Source: CAZOJJ01 sp964580105 (GTDB lineage: Bacteria > Bacteroidota > Rhodothermia > Rhodothermales > Rubricoccaceae). Taken from it: 64,000 nt of DNA. This document shows, one piece after another, positions 16,549 through 25,601 of the stretch. Location of the stretch: contig CAZOJJ010000001.1 in assembly GCA_964580105.1 (NCBI GenBank), positions 124,001-188,000 on the forward strand, written 5' to 3'. The translations under genes were made by a program, and so were the position numbers. Numbering within the stretch: position 1 is the stretch's first letter; every line of letters starts with the position of its first letter. Below the pieces are notes generated by a model. The model had not been told where the DNA came from, did not search any database, and saw only the letters and a list, made by a program, of their open reading frames with translations.

Positions 16549-16899
16549 TCAGGCCGCCGGCGGCGCCCACGACGTGCAGTAGCCGCCGGGCGCGACCGGC
16601 CCCGGGAGCACCTGGCACCCTCCGCAGGGCGAGCCCTCGCGCGCGGCGTAAAACCGGCAGGTGTCGCAGCGCGACTCCGGCGTGGTCGTTTCGTCCACGT
16701 AGCGGAGGGCGTGGCGGACCTGGAGCTCCTGCTCGGTGAGCGCGTCGTGGCCTTCGCACGAGGCGGCCTCGGTACCAGCCCCGGCTCCACAGGCGGCGAG
16801 GACGGCCGTCGCGCCCAGCCCGGCGGCGAGGCGACCGAGGAAGGCGCGGCGGCGGAGGAGCGCGGGAGCGTCGGGGACGGGAAGCGGACGGTCGTCCAT
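16549..16899 (-). CDS. high-potential iron-sulfur protein (HiPIP)
   Basis: 116 aa periplasmic electron carrier. The N-terminus has a twin-arginine-like signal ('LLRRRAFLGRLAAGLGATAVLAACG'; core RRRAFLG, Cys at about residue 37). The C-terminal ~50 residues carry the HiPIP fold: 'YVDETT', then the four cluster cysteines in 'CDTCRFY', 'CGGC' and 'GYCTSW', with the 'LPGPVAPGGYC' turn. In Rhodothermus marinus a HiPIP carries electrons from alternative complex III to the caa3 oxidase; both complexes are encoded in this window (30.5-45.3 kb), so this gene completes that chain. Position in an operon with moeA appears coincidental. Confidence 0.9.
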   Translation of the reverse strand: MDDRPLPVPDAPALLRRRAFLGRLAAGLGATAVLAACGAGAGTEAASCEGHDALTEQELQVRHALRYVDETTTPESRCDTCRFYAAREGSPCGGCQVLPGPVAPGGYCTSWAPPAA

Positions 16900-16924
16900 G
16901 ACCGAAGAGCGGTGGGGGAGAGCA

Positions 16925-16964
16925 AGCGACCTCGCCTAGTCGGCAGCGACCTCGCCTAGTCGGC
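16925..16964. repeat. 20-bp tandem duplication across a stop codon
   Basis: Two perfect copies of AGCGACCTCGCCTAGTCGGC. The second contains the stop codon and last residues (AD) of the NTF2-like gene; the first lies just after it and repeats the stop on the minus strand. Confidence 0.85.
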
Positions 16965-17489
16965 GAGGTAGGCGTCGGGCAGCGGCGTGTCCGGCGTCTC
17001 GTGCTGCCAGAATACGGAGAGCACCCACCAGCGCGCGCCGTCGTGGACGAGCTGGATGGAGTTGATGCCGCGCATGAACGGGGCCTCGGCCGGATCGAGG
17101 CGGCTCTCGTACGTGCTCCACACGTGCGCGATGGAGCCGTAGCGCTCGACGCGCCGGGCCGCCTCGGTCTCGTAGAACCCCTTGCCCTGGAAGATCGGGG
17201 CCGTCCGCATGGCCTCGGCGGACCGGTCCGCGAACTCGTCGGGCGTGAGGACGGACGGGGCGCGGCCCCCGGCCTCGGTGGGCGCCGTCGGCACGAGGAC
17301 GCCGTCGGGATGGAAGAGCGAGCGGAACCGGTCCCAGTCGCGCTCCTGGTCCGCCGGGCCGGAGATCACGTCGTAGAGGGCGCCGAGGATGGCGTCGAGG
17401 GAAGCCACGTCGGCCGAATCGGCGGCGGGCTGGGCGGCGGCCGGGCGCACGAGGAGCAGGCCGGCGGCGAGGAAGAGGGCGAGGCGCAT
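16956..17489 (-). CDS. exported NTF2/SnoaL-like protein
   Basis: 177 aa. Signal peptide MRLALFLAAGLLLVRPAAA, cleaved before QPAADSA. The remainder is a nuclear-transport-factor-2-like cone: 'ILGALYDVISGPADQERDWDRFRSLFHPDG', here cited as DWDRFRSLFHPDG (about residues 51-63), 'AHVWSTYESR', and 'GINSIQLVHDGARWWVLSVFWQHE' ending. Such proteins bind small ligands or act as simple enzymes; the substrate cannot be told. The last codons are embedded in a 20-bp tandem duplication. It precedes HiPIP by 56 bp on the same strand. Confidence 0.7.
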   Translation of the reverse strand: MRLALFLAAGLLLVRPAAAQPAADSADVASLDAILGALYDVISGPADQERDWDRFRSLFHPDGVLVPTAPTEAGGRAPSVLTPDEFADRSAEAMRTAPIFQGKGFYETEAARRVERYGSIAHVWSTYESRLDPAEAPFMRGINSIQLVHDGARWWVLSVFWQHETPDTPLPDAYLAD

Positions 17490-17547
17490 CGGAGCGGTTC
17501 GGGGCAGACAGGCCTCCGAACCTACGGCGCGCCGGCCGTTCCGCGGC

Positions 17548-18558
17548 TCACTCCATTACGTCGGAGACGGAGCGCCGAGGCGTGCCCTCGCGCCGCTGCG
17601 GGTACCCGACGCGGAAGACGACCTGCGGGAAGCCGCCGCCGGTGAGCCGCGCCAGTTCGCTCCGCAGCGTGGCGACCTCGACGGGCTGGTTGACGTAGGA
17701 GGCGAAGAGCCCCCGGTCGGCAGCGACGAGGAGGACGTGGGCGAGCGCCTGCCCGGCCGCCAGCCACGCAGGCGGGTCGTCGGTGGCGGTGGTGAGGACG
17801 AGCACGGCCGGGGACTCGCGCACGAGCGCGCGCTTCCGCGAGGCGAGCACGGAGGAGGGGAGGCGGCTGTCGGAGCGGCGGTCCCACTCGCCCTGCTCGT
17901 CGTCCGGCACGCCGTCGCGCCGGGGGTCGGTGGCGGGGCGAAGCCACCGGCCCATCTCTTCGGCGATGGCGGGGTCCTGCGCCTGGCGTACGATGCCCTC
18001 GGCCACCAGCGCGGCCACGGCGTCGCGGTCTTCGGGCGCGTCGAGGACGGCGAGGCGGGCGCCTTCCTGGTGCGCGGCCCGCTCGAGCGCCCACGCCGCC
18101 TCGAAGGGCACCGGCGTCTCGGCGAAGGCGCGGCGGTTGGTGTGGCGGAGCGAGAGGCCCCGGAAGAGCACCGCGTCGTCGTCCGTCGGCCGGTGGGGGC
18201 CGGCGATGGAGACGGCGGCGAGGTGGTCGGGGTCCGACCGATCCGGGAACGTCTCGACGGCGGGCTCGAGACCGAAGTGGCGCGCGGCCACGCGGAGGTG
18301 AAACAGCGCCGCGCCGCAACTCACGACCAGTTCGCGCCCCTCGGGGTCGAGCGCCGTCATCTGGCGGCTCCGGTCGGCAACGAGGTGGAGCACCTCGCCG
18401 TCGAGGCGGAAGCGCCAGGGCTGCGTGTTGAAGACACTCGGAGCGAGGACGGCGTAGTTGATCAGAAACCGGAGCTGCGCCTCGCGCGGGCCGTCGGCGG
18501 GGAAGTGGGCATCGACGACGGCGCGGGGGCCGTCGGAAGGGCTGGGCAGGCTCGACAT
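17548..18558 (-). CDS. Acg-family (Rv2032-like) nitroreductase-fold protein
   Basis: 336 aa. Recognised by 'LRFLINYAVLAPSVFNTQPWRFRL' (cited core LAPSVFNTQPWRF, about residues 36-48), 'DPEGRELVVSCGAALFHLRVA' region, 'RHTNRRAFAETPVP' and the late 'GQALAHVLLVAADRGL'. These are tandem half-nitroreductase domains of the mycobacterial Acg type, which bind FMN but lack normal nitroreductase activity and have been proposed to sequester flavin during stress. Length matches the family (about 330 aa). The gene stands alone, divergent from glpK. Confidence 0.8.
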   Translation of the reverse strand: MSSLPSPSDGPRAVVDAHFPADGPREAQLRFLINYAVLAPSVFNTQPWRFRLDGEVLHLVADRSRQMTALDPEGRELVVSCGAALFHLRVAARHFGLEPAVETFPDRSDPDHLAAVSIAGPHRPTDDDAVLFRGLSLRHTNRRAFAETPVPFEAAWALERAAHQEGARLAVLDAPEDRDAVAALVAEGIVRQAQDPAIAEEMGRWLRPATDPRRDGVPDDEQGEWDRRSDSRLPSSVLASRKRALVRESPAVLVLTTATDDPPAWLAAGQALAHVLLVAADRGLFASYVNQPVEVATLRSELARLTGGGFPQVVFRVGYPQRREGTPRRSVSDVME

Positions 18559-18713
18559 GGCGGCGAAAGCAACGGGGGCGAAGAGGGTTGCCTGCGCAGA
18601 CTAGCGCACGGCGGGTACCGCGTCAAACGGGGCGGCACGCGCCTCGATGCGGGGCCGTGCCCTACACCGATCCGTCCGGCGTCCGTACCATACCGCCCCG
18701 CCCATCCTCCGCC

Positions 18714-20222
18714 ATGTCCGCGCACGTCCTCGCCCTCGACCAGGGCACCACCTCGTCCCGCGCCCTCGTCTTCGACGCCGCCGGGCGCATCGTCGCCCTC
18801 GCCCAGCGGGAGTTCGAGCAGCACTTCCCGCAGCCCGGCTGGGTCGAGCACGACGCCGATGCGATCTGGCGCACGCAGGAGGCCACGGCCCGCGAAGCCC
18901 TCGACCGGGCCGGCCTCGGTGCCGCCGAGGTCGCCGCCATCGGCATCACCAACCAGCGGGAGACGACGCTCGTGTGGGATCGGGAGACGGGCACGCCGAT
19001 CCACCGCGCCCTCGTCTGGCAGGATCGCCGCACCGCCGCGCTGTGCGACCGACTCCGGGGCGAGGGCTACGAACCGGCGATCCGCGAAAAAACCGGGCTG
19101 GTGCTCGACCCCTACTTCAGCGGCACCAAGCTCCGCTGGCTCCTCGACCACGTAGAGGGCGCGCAGGCGCGCGCCGAGGCGGGCGCGCTCTGCTTCGGCA
19201 CCATCGACAGCTGGCTCGTATGGAATCTGACCCGCGGGCGCGTCCACGCCACCGACGCCACGAACGCCTCGCGTACGCTCCTCTACGACATCCACGCGGG
19301 CGACTGGGACGACGATCTGCTCCGCCTCTTCGGCGTGCCCCGCGCGATGCTGCCGGAGGTCGTCCCCTCCTCCGGCGTCGTCGCCGAGACGGGCCTCTTC
19401 GGCGGCTCAATCCCCATCGCCGGGATCGCGGGCGATCAGCAGGCGGCCCTCTTCGGGCAGCGCTGCACCGCGCCGGGCATGGCGAAGAGCACCTACGGCA
19501 CCGGATGCTTCGTGCTGATGCACACGGGCGAGGCGGCCGTCGCCTCCGAGCACGGGCTCGTGACGACCGTCGCCTGGCGCATCGGCGACCGGACCGCGTA
19601 CGCCCTCGAAGGGAGCGTCTTCGTCGGCGGCGCCGTCGTGCAGTGGCTCCGCGACGGGCTCGGGCTGATCGCGTCCTCCGCCGAGGTCGAGGCGCTGGCA
19701 CGGTCGGTGCCCGACAGCGGGGGCGTCGTGCTCGTGCCCGCCTTCACCGGCCTCGGCGCACCGCACTGGGACCCCTACGCGCGCGGCACCGCCGTCGGGA
19801 TCACGCGCGGGACGACGGCCGCCCACCTCGCCCGCGCCGCCCTCGACGGCATCGCGCACCAGGTGGCCGACGTGCTCCGCGCGATGGAGGCCGACGCCGG
19901 GCTCGCGACGCACGAGCTGCGCGTGGACGGCGGGGCCGCCCGCAACGACCTCCTCATGCAGACGCAGGCCGACCTGCTCGGCGCACCGCTCGTCCGCGCG
20001 GCGGTGACGGAGACGACGGCGCTCGGGGCGGCCTACCTCGCCGGGCTGGCCGTCGGCGTCTGGCCCGACGGCGCGGCCATCGACGCGCAGTGGGAGGCCG
20101 AGGCCCGCTTCGAGCCGCAGGCGGACCCCGCCGAGGTCGAGCGCCGCCGCCGCACCTGGGCCCGCGCCCTCGACCGCGCCCGCGCCTGGGCCGAGGCGGA
20201 CGGGGCGACCGCCAACCGATGA
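18714..20222 (+). CDS. glpK: glycerol kinase
   Basis: 502 aa FGGY-family kinase, phosphorylating glycerol to sn-glycerol-3-phosphate. Signatures: 'LDQGTTSSRALVFD' (residues 7-20), 'QHFPQPGWVEHDA', 'GITNQRETTLVWDRETG' (about 80-96), 'WQDRRTA', 'FSGTKLRWLLDHV' (about 134-146), 'AGIAGDQQAALFGQ', 'KSTYGTGCFVLMHTG' (about 256-270) and 'GAPHWDPYARG'. Complete and of standard length. The ATG at 18714 follows a divergent region shared with the Acg-like gene. glpD follows on the same strand after a 190-bp spacer containing a dispersed inverted element, giving a glycerol catabolic pair with no facilitator gene visible. Confidence 0.95.
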   Translation: MSAHVLALDQGTTSSRALVFDAAGRIVALAQREFEQHFPQPGWVEHDADAIWRTQEATAREALDRAGLGAAEVAAIGITNQRETTLVWDRETGTPIHRALVWQDRRTAALCDRLRGEGYEPAIREKTGLVLDPYFSGTKLRWLLDHVEGAQARAEAGALCFGTIDSWLVWNLTRGRVHATDATNASRTLLYDIHAGDWDDDLLRLFGVPRAMLPEVVPSSGVVAETGLFGGSIPIAGIAGDQQAALFGQRCTAPGMAKSTYGTGCFVLMHTGEAAVASEHGLVTTVAWRIGDRTAYALEGSVFVGGAVVQWLRDGLGLIASSAEVEALARSVPDSGGVVLVPAFTGLGAPHWDPYARGTAVGITRGTTAAHLARAALDGIAHQVADVLRAMEADAGLATHELRVDGGAARNDLLMQTQADLLGAPLVRAAVTETTALGAAYLAGLAVGVWPDGAAIDAQWEAEARFEPQADPAEVERRRRTWARALDRARAWAEADGATANR

Positions 20223-20250
20223 GCCCCCGCCGATCTTCTCGCTGCCCTCC

Positions 20251-20361
20251 CCGTCACCCTGAGCGCAGCGCGTCAGCGCAGAGTCGAAGGATCTCCGCTC
20301 CCCCCGTAGCCACGGAACTGGCAACGATCCTTCGCCTCCCTTCGCCTCGCTCACGATGACG
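20251..20361. repeat. dispersed inverted element (GTCAYCCTGAGCG...CGAAGGATC type)
   Basis: Left arm CCGTCACCCTGAGCG (20251-20265) with CGAAGGATCT at 20285-20294; right arm GATCCTTCG at 20326-20334 with CGCTCACGATGACGG at 20347-20361. The outer and inner arm parts are complementary, forming a long hairpin. I recognise the GTCATCCTGAGCG/CGAAGGATC words from intergenic repeats of many environmental bacteria. Confidence 0.8.
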
Positions 20362-20414
20362 GGTCCGGGGGCCGAGGCCCCAAGCCCTCCCTCAGCCCAT
20401 CCCTCCTTCAGGCC

Positions 20415-21974
20415 ATGAACCGCGACGCGATGCTCGCCGCCCTCGACGGCGCCGACGAACCCTGGGACGTGCTCATCGTCGGCGGCGGGGCCACCGGCCT
20501 CGGGTGCGCCATCGACGCGGCCTCGCGCGGGTACCGGACGGTGCTCCTCGAACAGGCCGACTTCGCCAAGGGCACGTCGAGCCGCTCGACGAAGCTCGTC
20601 CACGGCGGCGTGCGCTACCTCCGCCAGGGCAACGTCGCCCTCGTGCTCGACGCGCTCCGCGAGCGCGGGCGGCTGCTGGCCAACGCCCCCCACCTCGTCC
20701 GCGACCTCCCGTTCGTCGTCCCCAACTACGCGTGGTGGGAGGGGCCGTTCTACGGCATCGGGCTGAAGGTGTACGACCTGCTCGCCGGGCGCTCCGGCTT
20801 CGGCCGCTCCCGGCGGCTCTCGCGCGAAGAGACGCTCGAACGGATCCCCACGCTGGAGCCCGACGGCCTCGACGGCGGCGTGCTCTACTACGACGGCCAG
20901 TTCGACGACGCGCGCCTCGCCGTCAACATGGCGCAGACGGCCGCCGAGCAGGGCGCGGTCGTCCTCAACTACGTCGAGGTCGTCGGCCTCGTGAAGGAGG
21001 AGGGCGAGGTCCGGGGCGTCGAGGCGCGCGACGTGGAGACGGGCGCCGAGCGCGTCGTCCGCGCCCGCGTCGTCGTCAACGCGACGGGCGTGTTCACCGA
21101 CGCGATCCGCCGAATGGACGACGCCGAGGCGCCGCCGATGGTCACGCCGAGCCAGGGCGTCCACCTCGTCCTCGACCGCGACTTCCTCCCCGGCGAGACG
21201 GCCATCATGGTCCCCAAGACCGACGACGACCGCGTCCTCTTCGCCATCCCGTGGTACGACCGCGTCGTCGTCGGCACGACGGACACGCCGGTGGACGGAG
21301 CCGTCCTGGAGCCGCGCCCGCTCGCCGAGGAGGTCGAGTTCCTGCTCCGCCACGCCGCCCGCTACCTCACGCGCGACCCGCGCCCCGAGGACGTGCAGAG
21401 CGTCTTCGCCGGGCTCCGCCCGCTCGTCGCCAACCCCGAGGCCGGCAGCACCGCCGAGCTCTCGCGCGACCACACCCTCCTCATCAGCCCCGCCGGCCTC
21501 GTCACCATCACCGGCGGGAAGTGGACGACGTACCGCCACATGGCGGAGGACACCATCGACCGGGCCGCGCTGCTGGCGGGGCTCCCCGAGCGGGCCTGCG
21601 AGACCGAGCGGCTCCAGCTCCACGGCGCCCACCCCAACGCCGACGCCTTCGGCGACCTGGCCAACTACGGCTCCGACGCCCCCGCCCTCCAGGCCCTCTT
21701 CCGCCGTGACCCGCGGCATGCCGCCGTCCTCCACCCCCGCCGGCCCACGCGCGCCGGCGAGGTCGTCTGGGCCGTCCGCCACGAGATGGCGCGGACCGTC
21801 GAGGACGTGCTCGCCCGCCGCACGCGGACGCTCCTCCTCGACGCCCGGGCCAGCCTCGAGATGGCGCCGCAGGTGGCCGCGCTCATGGCCGAGGAGCTGG
21901 GCCGCGACGACGCCTGGGCCGCCCGTCAGGTGGCCGACTACCGCGCGCTCGCCGGAGGCTACCTGCCGGCCTGA
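20415..21974 (+). CDS. glpD: aerobic glycerol-3-phosphate dehydrogenase
   Basis: 519 aa FAD-dependent enzyme that oxidises glycerol-3-phosphate to dihydroxyacetone phosphate and passes electrons to quinone at the inner membrane. N-terminal FAD fold 'WDVLIVGGGATGLGCAIDAASRG' (GxGxxG-type, about residues 17-36), then 'SSRSTKLVHGGVRYL' (about 56-70), substrate-region 'TPSQGVHLVLDRDF' (about 238-251), 'GTTDTPVDG' and 'SVFAGLRPLV', 'ITGGKWTTYRHMAED'. A C-terminal DAO_C domain follows from about 390. Length is standard. Together with glpK it makes a glycerol-to-quinone route feeding the respiratory chain encoded later in the window. Confidence 0.94.
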   Translation: MNRDAMLAALDGADEPWDVLIVGGGATGLGCAIDAASRGYRTVLLEQADFAKGTSSRSTKLVHGGVRYLRQGNVALVLDALRERGRLLANAPHLVRDLPFVVPNYAWWEGPFYGIGLKVYDLLAGRSGFGRSRRLSREETLERIPTLEPDGLDGGVLYYDGQFDDARLAVNMAQTAAEQGAVVLNYVEVVGLVKEEGEVRGVEARDVETGAERVVRARVVVNATGVFTDAIRRMDDAEAPPMVTPSQGVHLVLDRDFLPGETAIMVPKTDDDRVLFAIPWYDRVVVGTTDTPVDGAVLEPRPLAEEVEFLLRHAARYLTRDPRPEDVQSVFAGLRPLVANPEAGSTAELSRDHTLLISPAGLVTITGGKWTTYRHMAEDTIDRAALLAGLPERACETERLQLHGAHPNADAFGDLANYGSDAPALQALFRRDPRHAAVLHPRRPTRAGEVVWAVRHEMARTVEDVLARRTRTLLLDARASLEMAPQVAALMAEELGRDDAWAARQVADYRALAGGYLPA

Positions 21975-22031
21975 GCCCCGGCCCCTGCGAACCGGCTTGG
22001 CGAAGGCGCGCGGCCGACCTAGCTTCCCGCC

Positions 22032-22562
22032 ATGCGCTACGCCCTCCTTGCCCTCGCTCTCCTCGCCGCCCCGGCCCTCGCCCAGACGGCCGAGCCCTCG
22101 CCCGAGGCGGCCGACCTCGGCACGGTTCTCACACCTGCCGAAGCGGCCGTGCAGGCCACGATCCAGGAAGACGGCCTCCACGTCGTCCACTTCTGGGCGC
22201 CGTGGTGCGACAACTCCATCGCCGAACTGCGCAACGGGTGGTACGAGGTGATCGAGGCCAACCCGGACGTGTCGTTCACCTTCGTGACCATCTGGAGCGA
22301 CGGGGCGCCCGCGCGGGACGTGCTGGAGCGCTACGCCATTCCGGAGTCGGTGACGGTGCTGGCGCAGGAGGACCCCGGCCCGAGCGCCGTCGAGGCGAAC
22401 CGCCGCCGGCACTTCCTCGGCCTGCCGGTGACGTGGATCCCGACGACGTGGGTGTTCCGCAACCGCGGCCAGCTCGCCTACGCCTTCAACTACGGCGAGC
22501 TCGAGATGCCCCAGCTCCAGCAGGCCCTCGACGGCGCCCGGAGCGACTGGCCTCACGATTGA
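22032..22562 (+). CDS. exported thioredoxin-fold protein with a single-Cys motif
   Basis: 176 aa. Signal peptide MRYALLALALLAAPALA, cleaved before QTAEPSP. Thioredoxin-like strand 'LHVVHFWAPWCDNSIAELRNGW' (cited core HFWAPWCDNS, about residues 54-63). The active site reads WCDN where thioredoxins have WCxxC, so the resolving cysteine is missing. The cis-Pro region may be 'LPVTWIPTTWVF'. It cannot act as a classical dithiol reductase; a monothiol, binding or peroxide-related role is possible. A small TlpA-like exported protein is the best description. It has its own short upstream region. Confidence 0.7.
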   Translation: MRYALLALALLAAPALAQTAEPSPEAADLGTVLTPAEAAVQATIQEDGLHVVHFWAPWCDNSIAELRNGWYEVIEANPDVSFTFVTIWSDGAPARDVLERYAIPESVTVLAQEDPGPSAVEANRRRHFLGLPVTWIPTTWVFRNRGQLAYAFNYGELEMPQLQQALDGARSDWPHD

Positions 22563-22644
22563 GGGGCCACGCCGGTCCGCCTCTGCCCACCGCGGTCCCT
22601 CCACCGAGGCCGCCGTCGTCACGGGAGGGCCGCACCCCCGTGGT

Positions 22645-22652
22645 TATCTTGA
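22645..22652 (+). promoter_or_regulatory. putative -7 box of the DUF2723 gene
   Basis: TATCTTGA, a close match to the Bacteroidota TAnnTTTG -7 element, 66 bp upstream of the ATG at 22719. No clear -33 TTTG at the usual spacing. Confidence 0.35.
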
Positions 22653-22718
22653 CGGGCTCCGGCACCGGCGGCTCCCCCTGGCCCACGCCGCGCGCCCCAC
22701 CCACCCCGACGCAACGGC

Positions 22719-25601
22719 ATGACCGGCAAGCTGATTGACCGCCTCGTGGCGGCGGGCGTGTTCCTCTACGCGCTCGTCGTCTACCTCCTCACCATGGCCG
22801 AGACGGCGCCCTTCTGGGACTCCGGCGAGTTCATCGCCTCGGTCTACGGGATGCAGGTGATGCACCCGCCGGGCGCGCCGTTCTACATCCTCCTCGGGCG
22901 GCTGTTCACGTTCCTGGCCCCCCTCTTCGGCGGGCTCACGCCTGAGCCGGTGGCGTTCTCGGTCAACCTCGTCTCGGTGCTGGCGAGCGCGTTCACGGTG
23001 CTGCTGACGCACCTCGTCATCGTCCGCCTCGTGCGTGTGTGGAAGGGGGCGCCCGAGGGGTGGAGCCCGGCGGACCGCCTCGCGGCCAACGCGGGCGGGG
23101 TCATCGGTGCGCTGGCCTTCGCGGTGACGGACTCGTTCTGGTTCAACGCCGTCGAGGCCGAGGTCTACGCCCTCTCGATGCTGTTCACGGCGCTCGTCGT
23201 CTGGCTCATCCTCCGCTGGCGCGAGGCCACGCTGGAGGAGGAGGCCGCCCTCCGTGCGCGCGGTGAGCACCCCTTCGGCCTCAAGGCGGACCGCTACCTG
23301 CTCCTCATCGCCTACCTCTTCGGCCTCGCCATCGGGGTGCACCTGCTCAACCTCCTGGCGCTCTTCTTCATCGCGCTCGTGGTGTTCTTCACGAAGGTGG
23401 ACCGCGAGGACTGGACGACGCGGCAGCGCTGGTTCGGCATCGTCGGCGCGGGCGTGGCGGCGTCGCTGGCCTTCTTCGTCGTCTACCCCGGCATCATCCA
23501 GTGGCTGCCTTCGCTGGCCGACTGGTCCGGGATGCCGACGCTGTTCTTCGTCGCCCTCGTGCTGGCCCTCACGGCGGCCGTCGTGGTGACGCAGCGGAAG
23601 CGGATGCCGGTGGCCAACCTCGTAGCCCTCTCGATCACCGTCGTGATGCTCGGCTACTCGACCTACGGCGTGATCCTGCTCCGCTCGGCGGCCGACCCCC
23701 CGATTGACCTCAACGACCCCGAGACGGCCGACGCCTTCGTGTCCTACCTCAAGCGCGAGCAGTACGGCTCCACGCCGCTTCTCTCCGGCCTGACGTACGA
23801 CAACGACGCCGCCCGCTACGGCGCCGACCCCTTCCGCGAGACCTCCCTCCCCCGCCGCTGGTCCACCGACCCCGGCCACGTCCAGGAGTACGCCCGCTAC
23901 GCGTCCGACCTCGACTACTTCCTGCGGTACCAGGTCGGCCACATGTACGTCCGCTACTTCCTGTGGCAGTTCGTCGGCAAGCGGGGCGACTACCAGAACG
24001 CGAACTGGACCTCCGGCCTCGCGGGCGACCCGGACCCGGGCCGGTTCCGGAGCCCGAGCGAGCGCGCGAGCCGGAACGTCTACTTCGGCCTCCCGCTCAT
24101 TCTGGGGCTCGTCGGCATGGCGTTCCACTTCGTGCGGGACTGGCGGCGGGCCTTCGCCGTGCTCATCCTGTTCCTCGTGACGGGCATCGGCATCATCCTC
24201 TACCTCAACCAGCCGCCCAACCAGCCGCGCGAGCGCGACTACTCCTACGTCGCCTCCTTCTTCGCCTTCTCGCTCTGGATCGGCCTCGGCGCCACCGGCC
24301 TCCTCGAACTCGCCACCGAGGCGCTCCGGGAGAAAGCCGCATCGCTGCGCACCGGCCTCGGCGCCGTCCTGGCCGGCGTGCTCTTCCTCGCCGTGCCGGG
24401 GCTGATGATCCAGCAGAACTTCCACGACCACGACCGCTCCGGCCGCCGCATCGCGTCCGACTTCGCGCGGAACATGCTGGAGAGCACGGCGCCGGGTGCC
24501 ATCCTCTTCACCAACGGCGACAACGACACGTACCCGCTGTGGTACCTCCAGTTCGTCGAGGGCGTCCGCCCGGACGTCCGCGTCGTGAACCTCTCGCTGC
24601 TCAACACGGCCTGGTACATCAAGCAGCTCAAGAACCAGTGGGCGATGGAGTCGCCGCCCGTCCCCATGACGCTCTCGGACGCAGAGATCGAGGCGCTGCG
24701 GCCCACGCTCTGGACGCCCAGCGAGATCACGCTCCCCGTCAACGCCGAGCGCTTCCGCGACGAGACGCTCCGCGAGCTGGCCGACACGACCGGCATCCGC
24801 CCCACGATGACGTGGCGCGTGGAAGGCCACCCGTTCGACGGCCAGCGTGGCCTGCTCTACATCGCCGACCAGGCCGCGCTGGACATCATCGCCGCCAATG
24901 CGCAGCAGGGCTGGGAGCGGCCCATCTACTTCGCCTCCACCGTCGCCCGGGACTCCGAGCTCAACCTCGCGCCGTTCTTCCAGGACGAGGGCCTCGCCCG
25001 CCGCGTCCTCCCCTTCCGCACCGAGGCCGGCCCGGACGGCCGCGTCGTCCCCGAGATCTCGATGCGCCGCTTCGCCAACTACCAGTTCCGCGGCCTCGCC
25101 GACCCGGACGTCTACTACGACGAGAACGCCCGCAACATGGGCGACACGTACCGGCGCGTCGTGGCCGGCGCGGCGACGCAGATGGCCGAGCAGGGGCACA
25201 CGGAGGAAGCCCGCGCCCTGCTCCAGCGGCTCCGGGAGGAGGTGGACCCCGGCGTGATCCCGCCGAGCTTCTTCTCCTACCTCCTGATGGCGCAGGCCTA
25301 CGAGGCCGTCGGCGACCGGGAGCGCATGGTAGAGGTGCTCCGCCCGGCCGAGGACCTCGCGCTGCACGCCGTCGAGCGCGCCGAGCGGGCCACCACGCGG
25401 CGGGCGCAGGAGGAGGCGGCCCAGTACGTCAGCTTCATCCAGGGCGCCTACCTCCGCGCCGAGGCCTACGAGGCGGCGTCGGCCTTCTACGCCCGCCTCG
25501 CCGAGGCCACCGGCGAGCCCAGCTTCCGGCAGACGCCCGAGGAGATCCGCCGGGACGAGGAGCGCCGCCGCGCCGGCGTGCCCGTCCCGCCCGGCGGCTG
25601 A
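22719..25601 (+). CDS. DUF2723 polytopic membrane protein, glycosyltransferase-like
   Basis: 960 aa. The N-terminal ~130 residues carry the DUF2723 signature 'TMAETAPFWDSGEFIASVYG' (about 26-45) and 'QVMHPPGAPFYILLGRLF' (about 46-64). About eleven hydrophobic segments follow to residue ~560, giving a GT-C-like, protein O-mannosyltransferase-type topology (TMEM260-like). A long extracytoplasmic region follows with 'LFTNGDNDTYPLWYLQ' (about 594-609) and 'RPDVRVVNLSLLNTAWYIKQL'-type segment (cited VVNLSLLNTAWYIKQL), then a helical TPR-like tail. Such genes are universal in Bacteroidota and are suspected to transfer sugars from lipid carriers to exported proteins; donor and acceptor are unknown. 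Confidence 0.85.
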   Translation: MTGKLIDRLVAAGVFLYALVVYLLTMAETAPFWDSGEFIASVYGMQVMHPPGAPFYILLGRLFTFLAPLFGGLTPEPVAFSVNLVSVLASAFTVLLTHLVIVRLVRVWKGAPEGWSPADRLAANAGGVIGALAFAVTDSFWFNAVEAEVYALSMLFTALVVWLILRWREATLEEEAALRARGEHPFGLKADRYLLLIAYLFGLAIGVHLLNLLALFFIALVVFFTKVDREDWTTRQRWFGIVGAGVAASLAFFVVYPGIIQWLPSLADWSGMPTLFFVALVLALTAAVVVTQRKRMPVANLVALSITVVMLGYSTYGVILLRSAADPPIDLNDPETADAFVSYLKREQYGSTPLLSGLTYDNDAARYGADPFRETSLPRRWSTDPGHVQEYARYASDLDYFLRYQVGHMYVRYFLWQFVGKRGDYQNANWTSGLAGDPDPGRFRSPSERASRNVYFGLPLILGLVGMAFHFVRDWRRAFAVLILFLVTGIGIILYLNQPPNQPRERDYSYVASFFAFSLWIGLGATGLLELATEALREKAASLRTGLGAVLAGVLFLAVPGLMIQQNFHDHDRSGRRIASDFARNMLESTAPGAILFTNGDNDTYPLWYLQFVEGVRPDVRVVNLSLLNTAWYIKQLKNQWAMESPPVPMTLSDAEIEALRPTLWTPSEITLPVNAERFRDETLRELADTTGIRPTMTWRVEGHPFDGQRGLLYIADQAALDIIAANAQQGWERPIYFASTVARDSELNLAPFFQDEGLARRVLPFRTEAGPDGRVVPEISMRRFANYQFRGLADPDVYYDENARNMGDTYRRVVAGAATQMAEQGHTEEARALLQRLREEVDPGVIPPSFFSYLLMAQAYEAVGDRERMVEVLRPAEDLALHAVERAERATTRRAQEEAAQYVSFIQGAYLRAEAYEAASAFYARLAEATGEPSFRQTPEEIRRDEERRRAGVPVPPGG

